Assembly (NCBI RefSeq): GCF_002892795.1
Contig: NZ_PJMC01000015.1
Location: 46,762 to 110,761, forward strand
Reading direction: 5' to 3'
DNA from: Arthrobacter sp. AFG20
Lineage (GTDB): Bacteria > Actinomycetota > Actinomycetes > Actinomycetales > Micrococcaceae
DNA length: 64,000 bases
Shown: positions 21,068 through 29,393 of the stretch, one piece after another
Position numbering within the stretch: the first letter of the stretch is position 1
How the letters are laid out: every line of letters begins with the position of its first letter
Translations under genes and position numbers: made by a program
Notes under the pieces: generated by a model
Database searches by the model: none
Seen by the model: only the letters and a program-made list of their open reading frames with translations
What the model was told of the DNA's origin: nothing

Positions 21068-24000
21068 TTAGACCTCTTCTACGGAGCTGGGCTCTGCACG
21101 AGACAGATCGATGCCCAGTTCTTCCGCAGCCGTGAAGACTGCGTCATCAGAGTCACGCATTTCAATTGTGGTTCCGTCGGTGGAAAGCACTTCCACGTTC
21201 AGGCACAGCGACTGCATTTCCTTGATCAACACCTTGAAGGATTCGGGAACACCCGGCTCAGGGATGTTCTCGCCCTTGACGATCGCCTCGTAGACCTTCA
21301 CGCGACCGTGAATGTCATCGGACTTGATCGTGAGGAGTTCCTGGAGCGTGTAGGCGGCGCCATAGGCTTCGAGCGCCCACACTTCCATTTCACCGAAGCG
21401 CTGGCCACCGAACTGTGCCTTACCACCCAGCGGCTGCTGCGTGATCATGGAGTACGGGCCGGTGGAGCGGGCGTGGATCTTGTCGTCCACCAGGTGGTGG
21501 AGCTTCAGGATGTACATGTAGCCGACCGAGATCGGATCCGGGAACGGCTCGCCGGAGCGGCCGTCGAACAGGCGCGTCTTGCCCGAGGAGTCGATCAGGC
21601 GGTCACCGTCGCGGGTCACGTTGGTGGAGTCGAGCAGGCCCGTGATTTCCTCTTCGCGGGCGCCGTCGAAGACCGGCGTTGCAACAGTGGTCTGGCCACT
21701 CTCGCGCGGCAGGTTCGGCAGCTGCTTGACCCACTCCGGCTCGCCTTCGATCTTCCAGCCTGTCTTGGCGACCCAGCCGAGGTGAGTTTCCAGCACCTGG
21801 CCGACGTTCATACGGCCCGGAACACCCAGCGGGTTCAGGACGATATCAACGGGGGTACCGTCGGCAAGGAAGGGCATGTCCTCGATCGGCAGGATCTTGG
21901 AGATAACACCCTTGTTGCCGTGACGGCCGGCGAGCTTGTCGCCGTCGGTGATCTTGCGCTTGGCAGCCACGTAGACGCGGACCAGCTGGTTGACGCCCGG
22001 GGGCAGTTCGTCGTCGTTGTCGCGGTCGAAGACGCGGACGCCGATGACGGTGCCGGACTCGCCGTGCGGAACCTTCAGGGACGTGTCGCGCACTTCGCGG
22101 GACTTCTCGCCGAAGATCGCGCGGAGCAGGCGCTCTTCCGGGGTCAGCTCGGTTTCACCCTTCGGGGTGACCTTTCCGACCAGGATGTCGCCGGCTTCAA
22201 CCTCGGCACCGATGTGGATGATGCCGCGCTCGTCCAGGCCTGCCAGGACTTCCTCTGACACGTTGGGGATGTCACGCGTGATTTCCTCGGCACCAAGCTT
22301 GGTGTCGCGGGCATCGATCTCGTGCTCCTCGATGTGGATGGAGGAAAGGACGTCCTCGGCAACGATGCGCTGCGAGAGGATGATGGCGTCCTCGAAGTTG
22401 TGGCCTTCCCATGACATGAATGCCACGAGGAGGTTCTTACCGAGGGCGAGCTCGCCCTGGTCCGTTGCCGGGCCGTCGGCGATGATGCCGCCAACTTCCA
22501 GGCGCTGGCCTTCGTTCACCAGGACGCGGTTGTTGTAGCAGTTGCCCTGGTTGGAGCGGGCGAACTTGTTGATGCGGTAGTTGGTTTCCGTGCCGTCGTC
22601 GTTGAGCATGATGACGAGCTCGGCGGAGACCTCGGTTACCACACCGGCCTTCTTGGCGATGGTGACGTCACCGGCGTCGACGGCTGCTGCACGCTCCATG
22701 CCGGTACCCACGAACGGGGCCTCGGAACGGACCAGCGGCACAGCCTGGCGCTGCATGTTGGCACCCATGAGTGCACGGTTGGCGTCGTCGTGCTCAAGGA
22801 ACGGGATCAGGGCGGTTGCCACGGACACCATCTGGCGCGGGGAGACGTCCATGAACTGCACGTCAGCGGCGGGAACGAGCACGGGCTCGCCTCCACCACC
22901 GCGGGCACGGACCAGGACGGTTTCTTCAGCGAAGCTCTTGTTCTCGTCGAGCGGAGCGTTGGCCTGTGCGATCAGGACCTCTGCCTCGTCGTCGGCCGTC
23001 AGGTACTGGACGTCGTCAGAAACGACGCCGTCCTTGACCAGGCGGTACGGCGTCTCGATGAAGCCGAACGGGTTGATGCGGCCGTAGGACGCCAGCGAAC
23101 CGATCAGACCAATGTTCGGGCCTTCAGGGGTTTCGATGGGGCACATACGTCCGTAGTGGGACGGGTGAACGTCTCGGACTTCCATGCCTGCACGGTCACG
23201 GGACAGACCGCCCGGGCCCAGCGCCGACAGGCGGCGCTTGTGGGTCAGACCCGAGAGCGGGTTGTTCTGGTCCATGAACTGGGACAGCTGGGAGGTTCCG
23301 AAGAACTCCTTGATGGCTGCCACAACGGGACGGATGTTGATCAGGGTCTGCGGCGTGATGGCCTCGACGTCCTGCGTGGTCATGCGTTCGCGGACGACGC
23401 GCTCCATGCGGGACAGGCCGGTGCGGACCTGGTTCTCGATGAGCTCGCCGACGGCGCGGATGCGGCGGTTGCCGAAGTGGTCGATGTCGTCGATCTCGAC
23501 GCGCAGCTCGTGGTCTTCGCCGTCGCGCTTGCCCATGAGGGTCTTCTCGCCGGCGTGCAGCGCGACGAGGAACTTGATCATGGCGACGATGTCTTCAACG
23601 TGCAGGACCGAAGCTTCCTTGTCACCAAGGGAGCGGTCGATGCCAAGCTTGCGGTTGATCTTGTAGCGGCCAACCTTGGCCAGATCGTAGCGCTTGGAGT
23701 TGAAGTACAGGTTGTCCAGCAGGGACTGGGCAGCCTCGACTGTGGGCGGCTCGCCCGGACGCAGCTTGCGGTAGATGTCCAGCAGGGCGTCTTCGCGGGT
23801 TTCGGTGGCGTCCTTCTCCAGCGTTGCACGCATGGAGTCGTACTGGCCGAACTCCTCGAGGATCTGGCCTTCGGTCCAGCCGAGGGCCTTCAGCAGCACC
23901 GTGACCGACTGCTTGCGCTTGCGGTCGAGGCGCACACCGACCTGGTCGCGCTTGTCGATCTCGAGCTCAAACCAGGCGCCGCGGGACGGGATGATCTTCG

Positions 24001-24574
24001 CGGTAAAGATGTCCTTGTCGCTGGTCTTGTCAGCGGCGCGCTCGAAGTAGGCGCCCGGGGACCGGACCAGCTGGGAAACGACGACACGCTCGGTGCCGTT
24101 GACGACGAAGGTGCCCTTCTCGGTCATCAGCGGGAAGTCACCCATGAACACGGTCTGCTGCTTGATTTCGCCCGTGTTGTTGTTCATGAATTCGGCCTTG
24201 ACGTACAGCGGTGCCGAGTACGTGGCGTCCCGGTCCTTGCATTCAGCCATGGTGTACTTCGGATCAGCGAACTCCGGATCGGAGAAGCTCAGGGACATGG
24301 TGCCCTGGAAGTCCTCAATCGGGGAGATCTCTTCGAAGATGTCGGAAAGACCGGAGGTGGTGGCGACGCTCAGGTCGCCTTCTTCGACGGCCTTCGCAAC
24401 GCGGGCCTGCCAGCGTTCATTTCCGACCAGCCAGTCGAAGCTGTCCGTCTGCAGGGCAAGCAGATTCGGAACGTCAAGAGGTTCGTGAATCTTTGCGAAT
24501 GAGAGCCGGCGAGTCGCACCATCGGTGCTTGCCGTATTAGCGGTTTCGTTATTAGAGGTGCTCGAGGCGACCAA
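21068..24574 (-). CDS. rpoB: DNA-directed RNA polymerase subunit beta
   Basis: 1168-aa subunit of RNA polymerase. The rifampicin region reads FGTSQLSQFMDQNNPLSGL and then THKRRLSALGPGG, with the Ser, His and Ser residues usually changed in resistant strains all wild type; rifampicin sensitivity is expected. The start chosen is TTG at 24574 (MVASSTSNNE), because GGAAGGA is 5-6 nt upstream; an in-frame GTG at 24589 would place that site inside the coding region. Confidence 0.96.
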   Translation of the reverse strand: MVASSTSNNETANTASTDGATRRLSFAKIHEPLDVPNLLALQTDSFDWLVGNERWQARVAKAVEEGDLSVATTSGLSDIFEEISPIEDFQGTMSLSFSDPEFADPKYTMAECKDRDATYSAPLYVKAEFMNNNTGEIKQQTVFMGDFPLMTEKGTFVVNGTERVVVSQLVRSPGAYFERAADKTSDKDIFTAKIIPSRGAWFELEIDKRDQVGVRLDRKRKQSVTVLLKALGWTEGQILEEFGQYDSMRATLEKDATETREDALLDIYRKLRPGEPPTVEAAQSLLDNLYFNSKRYDLAKVGRYKINRKLGIDRSLGDKEASVLHVEDIVAMIKFLVALHAGEKTLMGKRDGEDHELRVEIDDIDHFGNRRIRAVGELIENQVRTGLSRMERVVRERMTTQDVEAITPQTLINIRPVVAAIKEFFGTSQLSQFMDQNNPLSGLTHKRRLSALGPGGLSRDRAGMEVRDVHPSHYGRMCPIETPEGPNIGLIGSLASYGRINPFGFIETPYRLVKDGVVSDDVQYLTADDEAEVLIAQANAPLDENKSFAEETVLVRARGGGGEPVLVPAADVQFMDVSPRQMVSVATALIPFLEHDDANRALMGANMQRQAVPLVRSEAPFVGTGMERAAAVDAGDVTIAKKAGVVTEVSAELVIMLNDDGTETNYRINKFARSNQGNCYNNRVLVNEGQRLEVGGIIADGPATDQGELALGKNLLVAFMSWEGHNFEDAIILSQRIVAEDVLSSIHIEEHEIDARDTKLGAEEITRDIPNVSEEVLAGLDERGIIHIGAEVEAGDILVGKVTPKGETELTPEERLLRAIFGEKSREVRDTSLKVPHGESGTVIGVRVFDRDNDDELPPGVNQLVRVYVAAKRKITDGDKLAGRHGNKGVISKILPIEDMPFLADGTPVDIVLNPLGVPGRMNVGQVLETHLGWVAKTGWKIEGEPEWVKQLPNLPRESGQTTVATPVFDGAREEEITGLLDSTNVTRDGDRLIDSSGKTRLFDGRSGEPFPDPISVGYMYILKLHHLVDDKIHARSTGPYSMITQQPLGGKAQFGGQRFGEMEVWALEAYGAAYTLQELLTIKSDDIHGRVKVYEAIVKGENIPEPGVPESFKVLIKEMQSLCLNVEVLSTDGTTIEMRDSDDAVFTAAEELGIDLSRAEPSSVEEV

Positions 24575-24967
24575 GAGGGATCCTTCCACAGACCTTCAGG
24601 CGTTTTCAGATCTCCCCCGCTTTTCACCCTGCGAAGTGACTTCGCAGTGCTACCATCCGGTTCCGCTATATGACCCGGGACCTGGTTCTGCCCATGCTGG
24701 TGACGTTGTTCACGGCACATTGATGGAGCAGCTAACAGGCTAAGCCCACCGCTATATGAAGGCTGAAGGTAAACAGGGAAGACGCAAATATCTACGATAC
24801 GGCAAAACCCCACGCGTGTCTACCCCACTTGCCAGCAGAATGCAAGCACCGTTGCCACGGGCACCTAACCGGAATGCGCCCCGCCTCCCCAGCGTTTAAA
24901 TGGATAGGTGACTGGGCTCACGGTACCCTTAGGCCAACCATCGACCAAAGATCGGAAGAGAACAACC
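24575..24967 (-). promoter_or_regulatory. rpoB promoter and long leader; divergent thiolase upstream region
   Basis: 393 nt between the divergent rpoB and thiolase starts. On the minus strand TTGCAT (24845-24840) and TAGACA (24822-24817) with a 17-nt spacer form the best promoter, giving a leader near 240 nt. In the leader are a perfect 8-bp hairpin with a TGA loop (24629-24647) and an 11-mer present twice (24663-24673 and 24749-24759). On the plus strand a TACCCT hexamer near 24924 is the best guess for the thiolase -10. Confidence 0.45.
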
Positions 24968-26167
24968 ATGAGCAATTCCGCGGACAACGGCGATGTTGTC
25001 ATCCTGTCCGGCGCGCGCACCCCGCAGGGCCGGCTGAACGGGCAGCTGGCGAGCTTCACCGCCGTCGAGCTCGGGGCACACGCCATTAAGGCGGCCATCG
25101 CGGCCAGCGGACTGGAAGCCGATCGGGTGGACGCCGTCATCATGGGCCAGGTCCTGCAAGCCGGCGCGGGCCAGAACCCGGCACGCCAGAGCGCCATCGG
25201 CGCGGGCATCGGCTGGAACGTGCCCACGGTGACCATCAACAAGGTCTGCCTCTCCGGGCTTACCGCGGTGATCGACGCGGCGCGGATGATCCGTGCCGGC
25301 GACGCCACCGTCGTCGTCGCGGGCGGCCAGGAATCAATGACGCGGGCGCCCCATGTCCTTCCCGGTTCACGCCAGGGCTGGAATTACGGCACCGTCCAGG
25401 TGCTGGACGTTGCGGCACACGACGGCCTGACCGATGCGTTCGACGGCCACTCGATGGGCCTTTCCACTGAAGCCAAGAACCTTACGCTGGGCATTGACCG
25501 GACCGCGCAGGACAACGTGGCCGCCAGTTCACACCAGCGCGCAGCGATCGCCTCGAAGAACGGGGTGTTCGACGACGAGATCTCACCGATCAGCGTCAAG
25601 CAGCGCAAGGGTGATCCCGTGGTGGTCTCCACCGATGAGGGCGTCCGGCCGGACACCACCGTTGAGTCCTTGGCCGGGCTGCGGGCCGCCTTCGTCACCG
25701 ACGGCACCATCACGGCCGGCAACTCCTCTCCCCTGTCCGACGGCGCCTCCGCCCTGGTCCTGACCTCGCGGAAGTTCGCGGAGGAGAACGGCCTGGAGTA
25801 CCTGGCCGTGGTAGGCAAGCCCGGGCAGGTGGCGGGGCCGGACAACTCCCTGCACTCGCAGCCCTCCAACGCGATCGGGCAAGCCTTGGACCGTGCCGGC
25901 TGGAGCACTTCCGACCTCGACTTCATCGAGATCAACGAGGCATTCGGTTCGGTGGCCGTGCAGTCCCTCAAGGATCTGGACTACCCGCTGGAGCAGTGCA
26001 ACATCCATGGCGGTGCCATTGCGCTGGGACACCCGATCGGTGCCTCCGGTGCGCGGCTGGCACTCCACGCGGCGCATGAACTGAAGCGGCGCGGCCAGGG
26101 CAAGGCTGCCGTCTCGCTCTGTGGAGGCGGCGGCCAGGGCGAGGCCCTCCTGCTGTACCGCGACTGA
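24968..26167 (+). CDS. acetyl-CoA C-acetyltransferase (thiolase)
   Basis: 399-aa thiolase joining two acetyl-CoA to acetoacetyl-CoA or cleaving the product. All three catalytic sites are seen: the nucleophilic Cys in INKVCLSGL, the His in GGAIALGHPIGASGAR, and the C-terminal Cys in SLCGGGGQGEA. The ATG at 24968 (MSNSADNGDV) is preferred over 24908 because the thiolase fold starts there and GGAAGAG lies upstream. Its stop overlaps the start of the next gene (TGATG). It is inserted antisense to the rplL-rpoB order. Biosynthetic versus degradative role cannot be told. Confidence 0.94.
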   Translation: MSNSADNGDVVILSGARTPQGRLNGQLASFTAVELGAHAIKAAIAASGLEADRVDAVIMGQVLQAGAGQNPARQSAIGAGIGWNVPTVTINKVCLSGLTAVIDAARMIRAGDATVVVAGGQESMTRAPHVLPGSRQGWNYGTVQVLDVAAHDGLTDAFDGHSMGLSTEAKNLTLGIDRTAQDNVAASSHQRAAIASKNGVFDDEISPISVKQRKGDPVVVSTDEGVRPDTTVESLAGLRAAFVTDGTITAGNSSPLSDGASALVLTSRKFAEENGLEYLAVVGKPGQVAGPDNSLHSQPSNAIGQALDRAGWSTSDLDFIEINEAFGSVAVQSLKDLDYPLEQCNIHGGAIALGHPIGASGARLALHAAHELKRRGQGKAAVSLCGGGGQGEALLLYRD

Positions 26168-26646
26168 TGACGCGACTGGTGGACGGCAGGGAGCGGTTCC
26201 TTGCCGACGCCGCCGCGCGGGGCCTGGACGTCCAGCTCGTCGAACGGCTGGCCGCCCACAGCCTCGAGGAGGCGGCCGCGATCCTTGGCATCAGCCCGGC
26301 GGACATTGTGAAGTCCCTCGTGGTGAAGCACAAGGACGGCAGCTTCCTCTTCGCCCTTATTCCGGGCGACCGCCAGATCTCATGGCCCAAGCTGCGCAGC
26401 CTGGTGGGCGTCAACAAGCTCTCGCTGCCGGCGGCGGATGTGGCCCTGGAGGCGACCGGCTACGAGCGCGGCACCATCACACCGCTGGGCAGCACCACGG
26501 CATGGCCTGTCTATGCGGACCGGACCATCGCCGGCAAGCGGATTTCCATGGGCGCGGGCCAGCACGGCTACAGCGCCTTCGTCGACGCCGACGCCCTGGT
26601 CTCGGCCCTAGGCGCGGTGCTCGCGGACATCAGCGAACCCAACTGA
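26167..26646 (+). CDS. YbaK/ProX-type aminoacyl-tRNA deacylase domain protein
   Basis: 159-aa single-domain protein of the YbaK/EbsC family, which hydrolyses mischarged aminoacyl-tRNA in trans. The family pattern is visible: ADIVKSLVVKHKDGSFLFALIPGD at ~44-67 in segments, the conserved Lys of that block, and GTITPLGS near 100-107. One-base overlap with the thiolase stop. Which tRNA it edits is not predictable from sequence. Confidence 0.85.
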   Translation: MTRLVDGRERFLADAAARGLDVQLVERLAAHSLEEAAAILGISPADIVKSLVVKHKDGSFLFALIPGDRQISWPKLRSLVGVNKLSLPAADVALEATGYERGTITPLGSTTAWPVYADRTIAGKRISMGAGQHGYSAFVDADALVSALGAVLADISEPN

Positions 26647-26720
26647 CGCGCCTCAAAGCAACGGGGGCCCACACCCGCAGGGTCCCCGGGCCGAGCTTGC
26701 GAGGCTAGGGTGCGGGTGGG

Positions 26721-26774
26721 GAGGGTCACTTAGCGCCCAATTCGACGTCTGGATTGGGCGCTAAATGACCCCTC
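26721..26774. repeat. imperfect palindromic element
   Basis: Arms 26721-26741 and 26753-26774 pair over about 20 bp with one mismatch and one bulge around an 11-nt centre. It lies between the convergent ybaK-like gene and rplL. No T-tract follows on the plus strand. Could be a terminator for the plus-strand pair or a REP-like repeat. Confidence 0.6.
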
Positions 26775-26789
26775 GTTGCTGTTAAACGC

Positions 26790-26825
26790 AGGAATCCCCG
26801 CCCACCGGAGTGGACGGGGATTCCT
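26790..26825 (-). terminator. rplL terminator
   Basis: 15-bp GC-rich inverted repeat (26790-26804 with 26811-26825, one mismatch) 12 nt beyond the rplL stop on the minus strand. Confidence 0.75.
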
Positions 26826-26837
26826 GAACAAGCAGTG

Positions 26838-27215
26838 TTACTTGAGGGTAACGGTGGCGCCAGCTTCTTCGAGCTGAGCCTTTGCCTTCTCGGCAGCTTC
26901 CTTGGTGGCGCCTTCGAGAACAGCCTTGGGAGCGCTGTCAACCAGGTCCTTGGCTTCCTTGAGGCCCAGGGAGGTGATGGCGCGAACTTCCTTGATCACT
27001 GCGATCTTCTTGTCGCCAGCAGCTTCGAGGATGACGTCGAAGTCAGTCTTCTCTTCGGCTTCCTCAGCGGCACCGCCACCGGCGGGGCCGGCAACAGCTA
27101 CAGCAGCAGCGGTAACTTCGAAGGTCTCTTCGAAGAGCTTGACGAACTCGGAGAGCTCGATGATGGTCAGTTCCTTGAAAGCTTCAATGAGCTCTTCGTT
27201 GCTGAGCTTCGCCAT
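26838..27215 (-). CDS. rplL: 50S ribosomal protein L7/L12
   Basis: 125-aa stalk protein that recruits translation GTPases. The N-terminal dimer domain (LSNEELIEAFKELTIIELSEF), an Ala/Gly hinge near 40-52, and the C-terminal domain (KTDFDVILEAAGDKKIAVIK, EVRAITSLGLKEAKDLVD) are in order. Preceded by rplJ with a 78-nt gap; followed by a terminator, so rpoB is not co-transcribed by read-through without it. Confidence 0.98.
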   Translation of the reverse strand: MAKLSNEELIEAFKELTIIELSEFVKLFEETFEVTAAAVAVAGPAGGGAAEEAEEKTDFDVILEAAGDKKIAVIKEVRAITSLGLKEAKDLVDSAPKAVLEGATKEAAEKAKAQLEEAGATVTLK

Positions 27216-27293
27216 GGTGTGGCGTCCTTCCTATAAAGGCGGCCGGGGGCTTGATGCCGTTCCGATCCACCGGAGTCTTTTTGGGAGAGAGAA

Positions 27294-27890
27294 TTAGTTC
27301 TCTTCGGCGGCGGCTTCGGCCGGAGCCTCAGCTGCGGCTTCTGCGTCAGCCTCTGCGGCAGGAGCTTCGTCAGCGGCGGGAGCTTCGGCTTCAGCCGGAG
27401 CACCGTTCTCTTCTTCAAGCTTGAGGCGCAGTGCGTCGATGATGCGTGCAGCAGCGGCAGCAGGGGCCTTGAGGATGCCTGCAACCTTGGCGAGCTGCAG
27501 CTCGCGGGACTCGAGTGCTGCCAGGGCAGCAACTTCGCTGGCGTTCAGTGCCTTGCCTTCGAAGTAACCGGTCTTGATGACCAGCTGCTTGTTAGCCTTG
27601 GCAAAATCCGTCAGGCTCTTGGCAGCTGCAACTGCGTCACCCTTGATGAACGCGATTGCAGTGGGGCCGGCGAGCTGGCCGTCGAATGCTTCGACACCAG
27701 CTTCCTTGGCTGCAATGGCGGTCAGGGTGTTCTTGACGACCGCGAACTTGGTGTCCTGGCCGAGAGAAACACGCAGCTGCTTGAGCTGTGCAACGGTGAG
27801 CCCACGGTATTCGGTCAGGACAGCGGCGTTCGATTCCTTGAAATCGTTAGTGATCTCAGCTACTGCTGAAACCTTGGTAGGCGTTGCCAT
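27294..27890 (-). CDS. rplJ: 50S ribosomal protein L10 with Ala/Glu-rich tail
   Basis: 198-aa stalk base protein that carries the L12 dimers and binds its own leader. Core: KVSAVAEITNDFKESNAAVLTEYRGLTVAQ in segments, residues 6-35. The last ~35 residues are nearly all Ala, Glu and Pro, longer than the ~165-aa E. coli form. Strong GGAAGGAGG site. The leader upstream has an attenuator-like structure. Confidence 0.97.
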   Translation of the reverse strand: MATPTKVSAVAEITNDFKESNAAVLTEYRGLTVAQLKQLRVSLGQDTKFAVVKNTLTAIAAKEAGVEAFDGQLAGPTAIAFIKGDAVAAAKSLTDFAKANKQLVIKTGYFEGKALNASEVAALAALESRELQLAKVAGILKAPAAAAARIIDALRLKLEEENGAPAEAEAPAADEAPAAEADAEAAAEAPAEAAAEEN

Positions 27891-28203
27891 AACCCTCCTT
27901 CCGGGGATAGTGCCGGTATTCCGGGTCCCCGCTCAGATGAGCTAAAACTAAAAACGCCCCGCGCAGATGCACGGGGCTTGGCTCAACGCTGTTCAACCAG
28001 CGGAACTTTGCTTCGTTCACCTGCGCCGGCCGCCCTATGTTCAGGGTCCTTCGTCCGGAAACCCACTGGCTCTTTCGCACACAGCTGCAGAGTTGAGCTG
28101 AGCTCGAAAGAGTGGGAATCCAACAACCGACGGTCTTTGGTAGTTCAAGCTTAGGGGACGGCCCTGTGCATTACCAAATCGGCCGCTCCTGCGCCACCAG
28201 GAC
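27891..28203 (-). promoter_or_regulatory. rplJ leader (L10 leader) with attenuator
   Basis: 313 nt with no coding sequence. On the minus strand three structures are visible: a stem 28062-28116 (CCCA plus 8 bp CTCTTTCG/CGAAAGAG, with a 4-nt one-sided bulge), a terminator hairpin at 27956-27977 with a T-rich tract, and a 9-bp pairing between 28026-28018 and 27969-27961 that would break the terminator. L10-L12 binding to such leaders is the known mode of control; the assignment here is by position and structure. Confidence 0.6.
27943..27977 (-). terminator. hairpin plus T-tract in rplJ leader
   Basis: Six GC pairs (27956-27961 with 27972-27977) plus an inner GCA/TGC pairing, followed on the minus strand by GTTTTTAGTTTT. 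It lies about 55 nt before the rplJ start. It either ends read-through from the upstream GNAT gene or acts as a regulated attenuator. Confidence 0.7.
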
Positions 28204-29313
28204 CTAACTCCTCCTCGGCCCAAGATCCGGCAGTTCCTTTTGCCAGATTCCGGTGACCCCCGCCGTCGTGAACCCAAGCTGGTGGTTGACCGTGAGGAGG
28301 TACCGGTTCTCCGGCGCGTTCCACGTGTAGATCACCCGCGCAGCGGGGAACTGCTCGGTGAGGCGTTCCATATTGGCCACCTTGATGAGCAGGCCGAGCT
28401 TGTTGCCGCGGTGCGCCTGCAGCACCACCGTGTCGTCCTGGAAGACTACGTCCTGCCGCTGCGCCAGGACGCTGATGGTCGTCAGCCCCACGAGCGTCCC
28501 GGTGGCAATGTGTTCGACGGCGGTCACCACCGTGCGCCGCCCCTGGGAGATCATGACTTCCTCAGCTTCCCGCAGGATCCGGGCATCGAAGACTATGTCG
28601 TCGGTCCCCTCCACGGGTCCGGCGTCGCCGCCCGCCTGGTTTTCGAGGGCTGCCACCGATTCCAGCCAGCGCTCCGGGCAGCGGTCGGTCCAGTGGTGCA
28701 GGCGGTAGCGGCCGTTGTTGGCTTCCTGCGCCTCTGCCTCGAGCTCCGCTACGAGCTTGCTGTCCAGCGGCAGCGCGCACGAGCTGAACTGTTCGATGTG
28801 CTGAAGCGTGTAACCGGTGCGCTGCGCGAATTCCACCTCGCGGCTGCCCAAGGGCACATAGCCCTGGCCCGATCCGGGCACCAGCTGCTCGGGCGCGAAT
28901 TCGTGCAGGGACGCCCCCGGATGGTTGGTGTCCACCAGGATCATGGTGCGGCCCTCGTTCCGGGCGAAGTGCTCGGCGGCTTCCAGCAACTGCCTGCCCA
29001 CGCCCTGTCGCTGGTACTCGGGGAGGATGTCCAGGGTGAATTCGGCGAGGTCCAGGTTGTCGGCAAGGGGCAGGGCGATGTCCACGGTGCCCACGATGTC
29101 GTCGCCGACCTTTGCCACGAGGATGACCTGGCGCTCGTACGGGTCTTCCAGTTCGAGGAGCTTTTCCAGCGGCGTGTAGGCGAGGTCGTCACTCCCCCAG
29201 GTCTCCATCCGGACCTTGCGCCCCACCTCCACCGCGGCGAGGAAATCCGCTGCGTCGGCAGCATCCACTGAGTCCGGAATCCACAGCCGCTCGATCCGCA
29301 CCTCTATTGCCAT
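28204..29313 (-). CDS. tandem-domain GNAT acetyltransferase (copy 1)
   Basis: About 369 aa with two GNAT-like domains. The first contains the acetyl-CoA loop pattern LPEYQRQGVGRQLLEAAEHFA near residues 105-125; the second ends with LGLLIKVANMERLTEQFPAARVIYTWNAPENRYLLTVNHQLGF in segments, a degenerate GNAT motif. It is a paralogue of the next gene upstream (shared IPDSVDAADAADF / LPASLDAPDATDF opening and identical C-terminal layout). Start chosen at MAIEVRIERL; 29316 is equally possible. Substrate unknown. Confidence 0.75.
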   Translation of the reverse strand: MAIEVRIERLWIPDSVDAADAADFLAAVEVGRKVRMETWGSDDLAYTPLEKLLELEDPYERQVILVAKVGDDIVGTVDIALPLADNLDLAEFTLDILPEYQRQGVGRQLLEAAEHFARNEGRTMILVDTNHPGASLHEFAPEQLVPGSGQGYVPLGSREVEFAQRTGYTLQHIEQFSSCALPLDSKLVAELEAEAQEANNGRYRLHHWTDRCPERWLESVAALENQAGGDAGPVEGTDDIVFDARILREAEEVMISQGRRTVVTAVEHIATGTLVGLTTISVLAQRQDVVFQDDTVVLQAHRGNKLGLLIKVANMERLTEQFPAARVIYTWNAPENRYLLTVNHQLGFTTAGVTGIWQKELPDLGPRRS

Positions 29314-29393
29314 CATCCCCAGCCGTTCCGCCGCTTGCCATGAAGGCTGCGGGCTTGAGTCCATGCGGTGTATCCGTCGCCAGCATATGCCGG

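Noticed and set aside
26647..26700. Hairpin directly after the ybaK-like gene
   Set aside because: The GGGGGCCC/GGGTCCCC pairing is short and has no T-tract; the longer palindrome at 26721-26774 is a better candidate.
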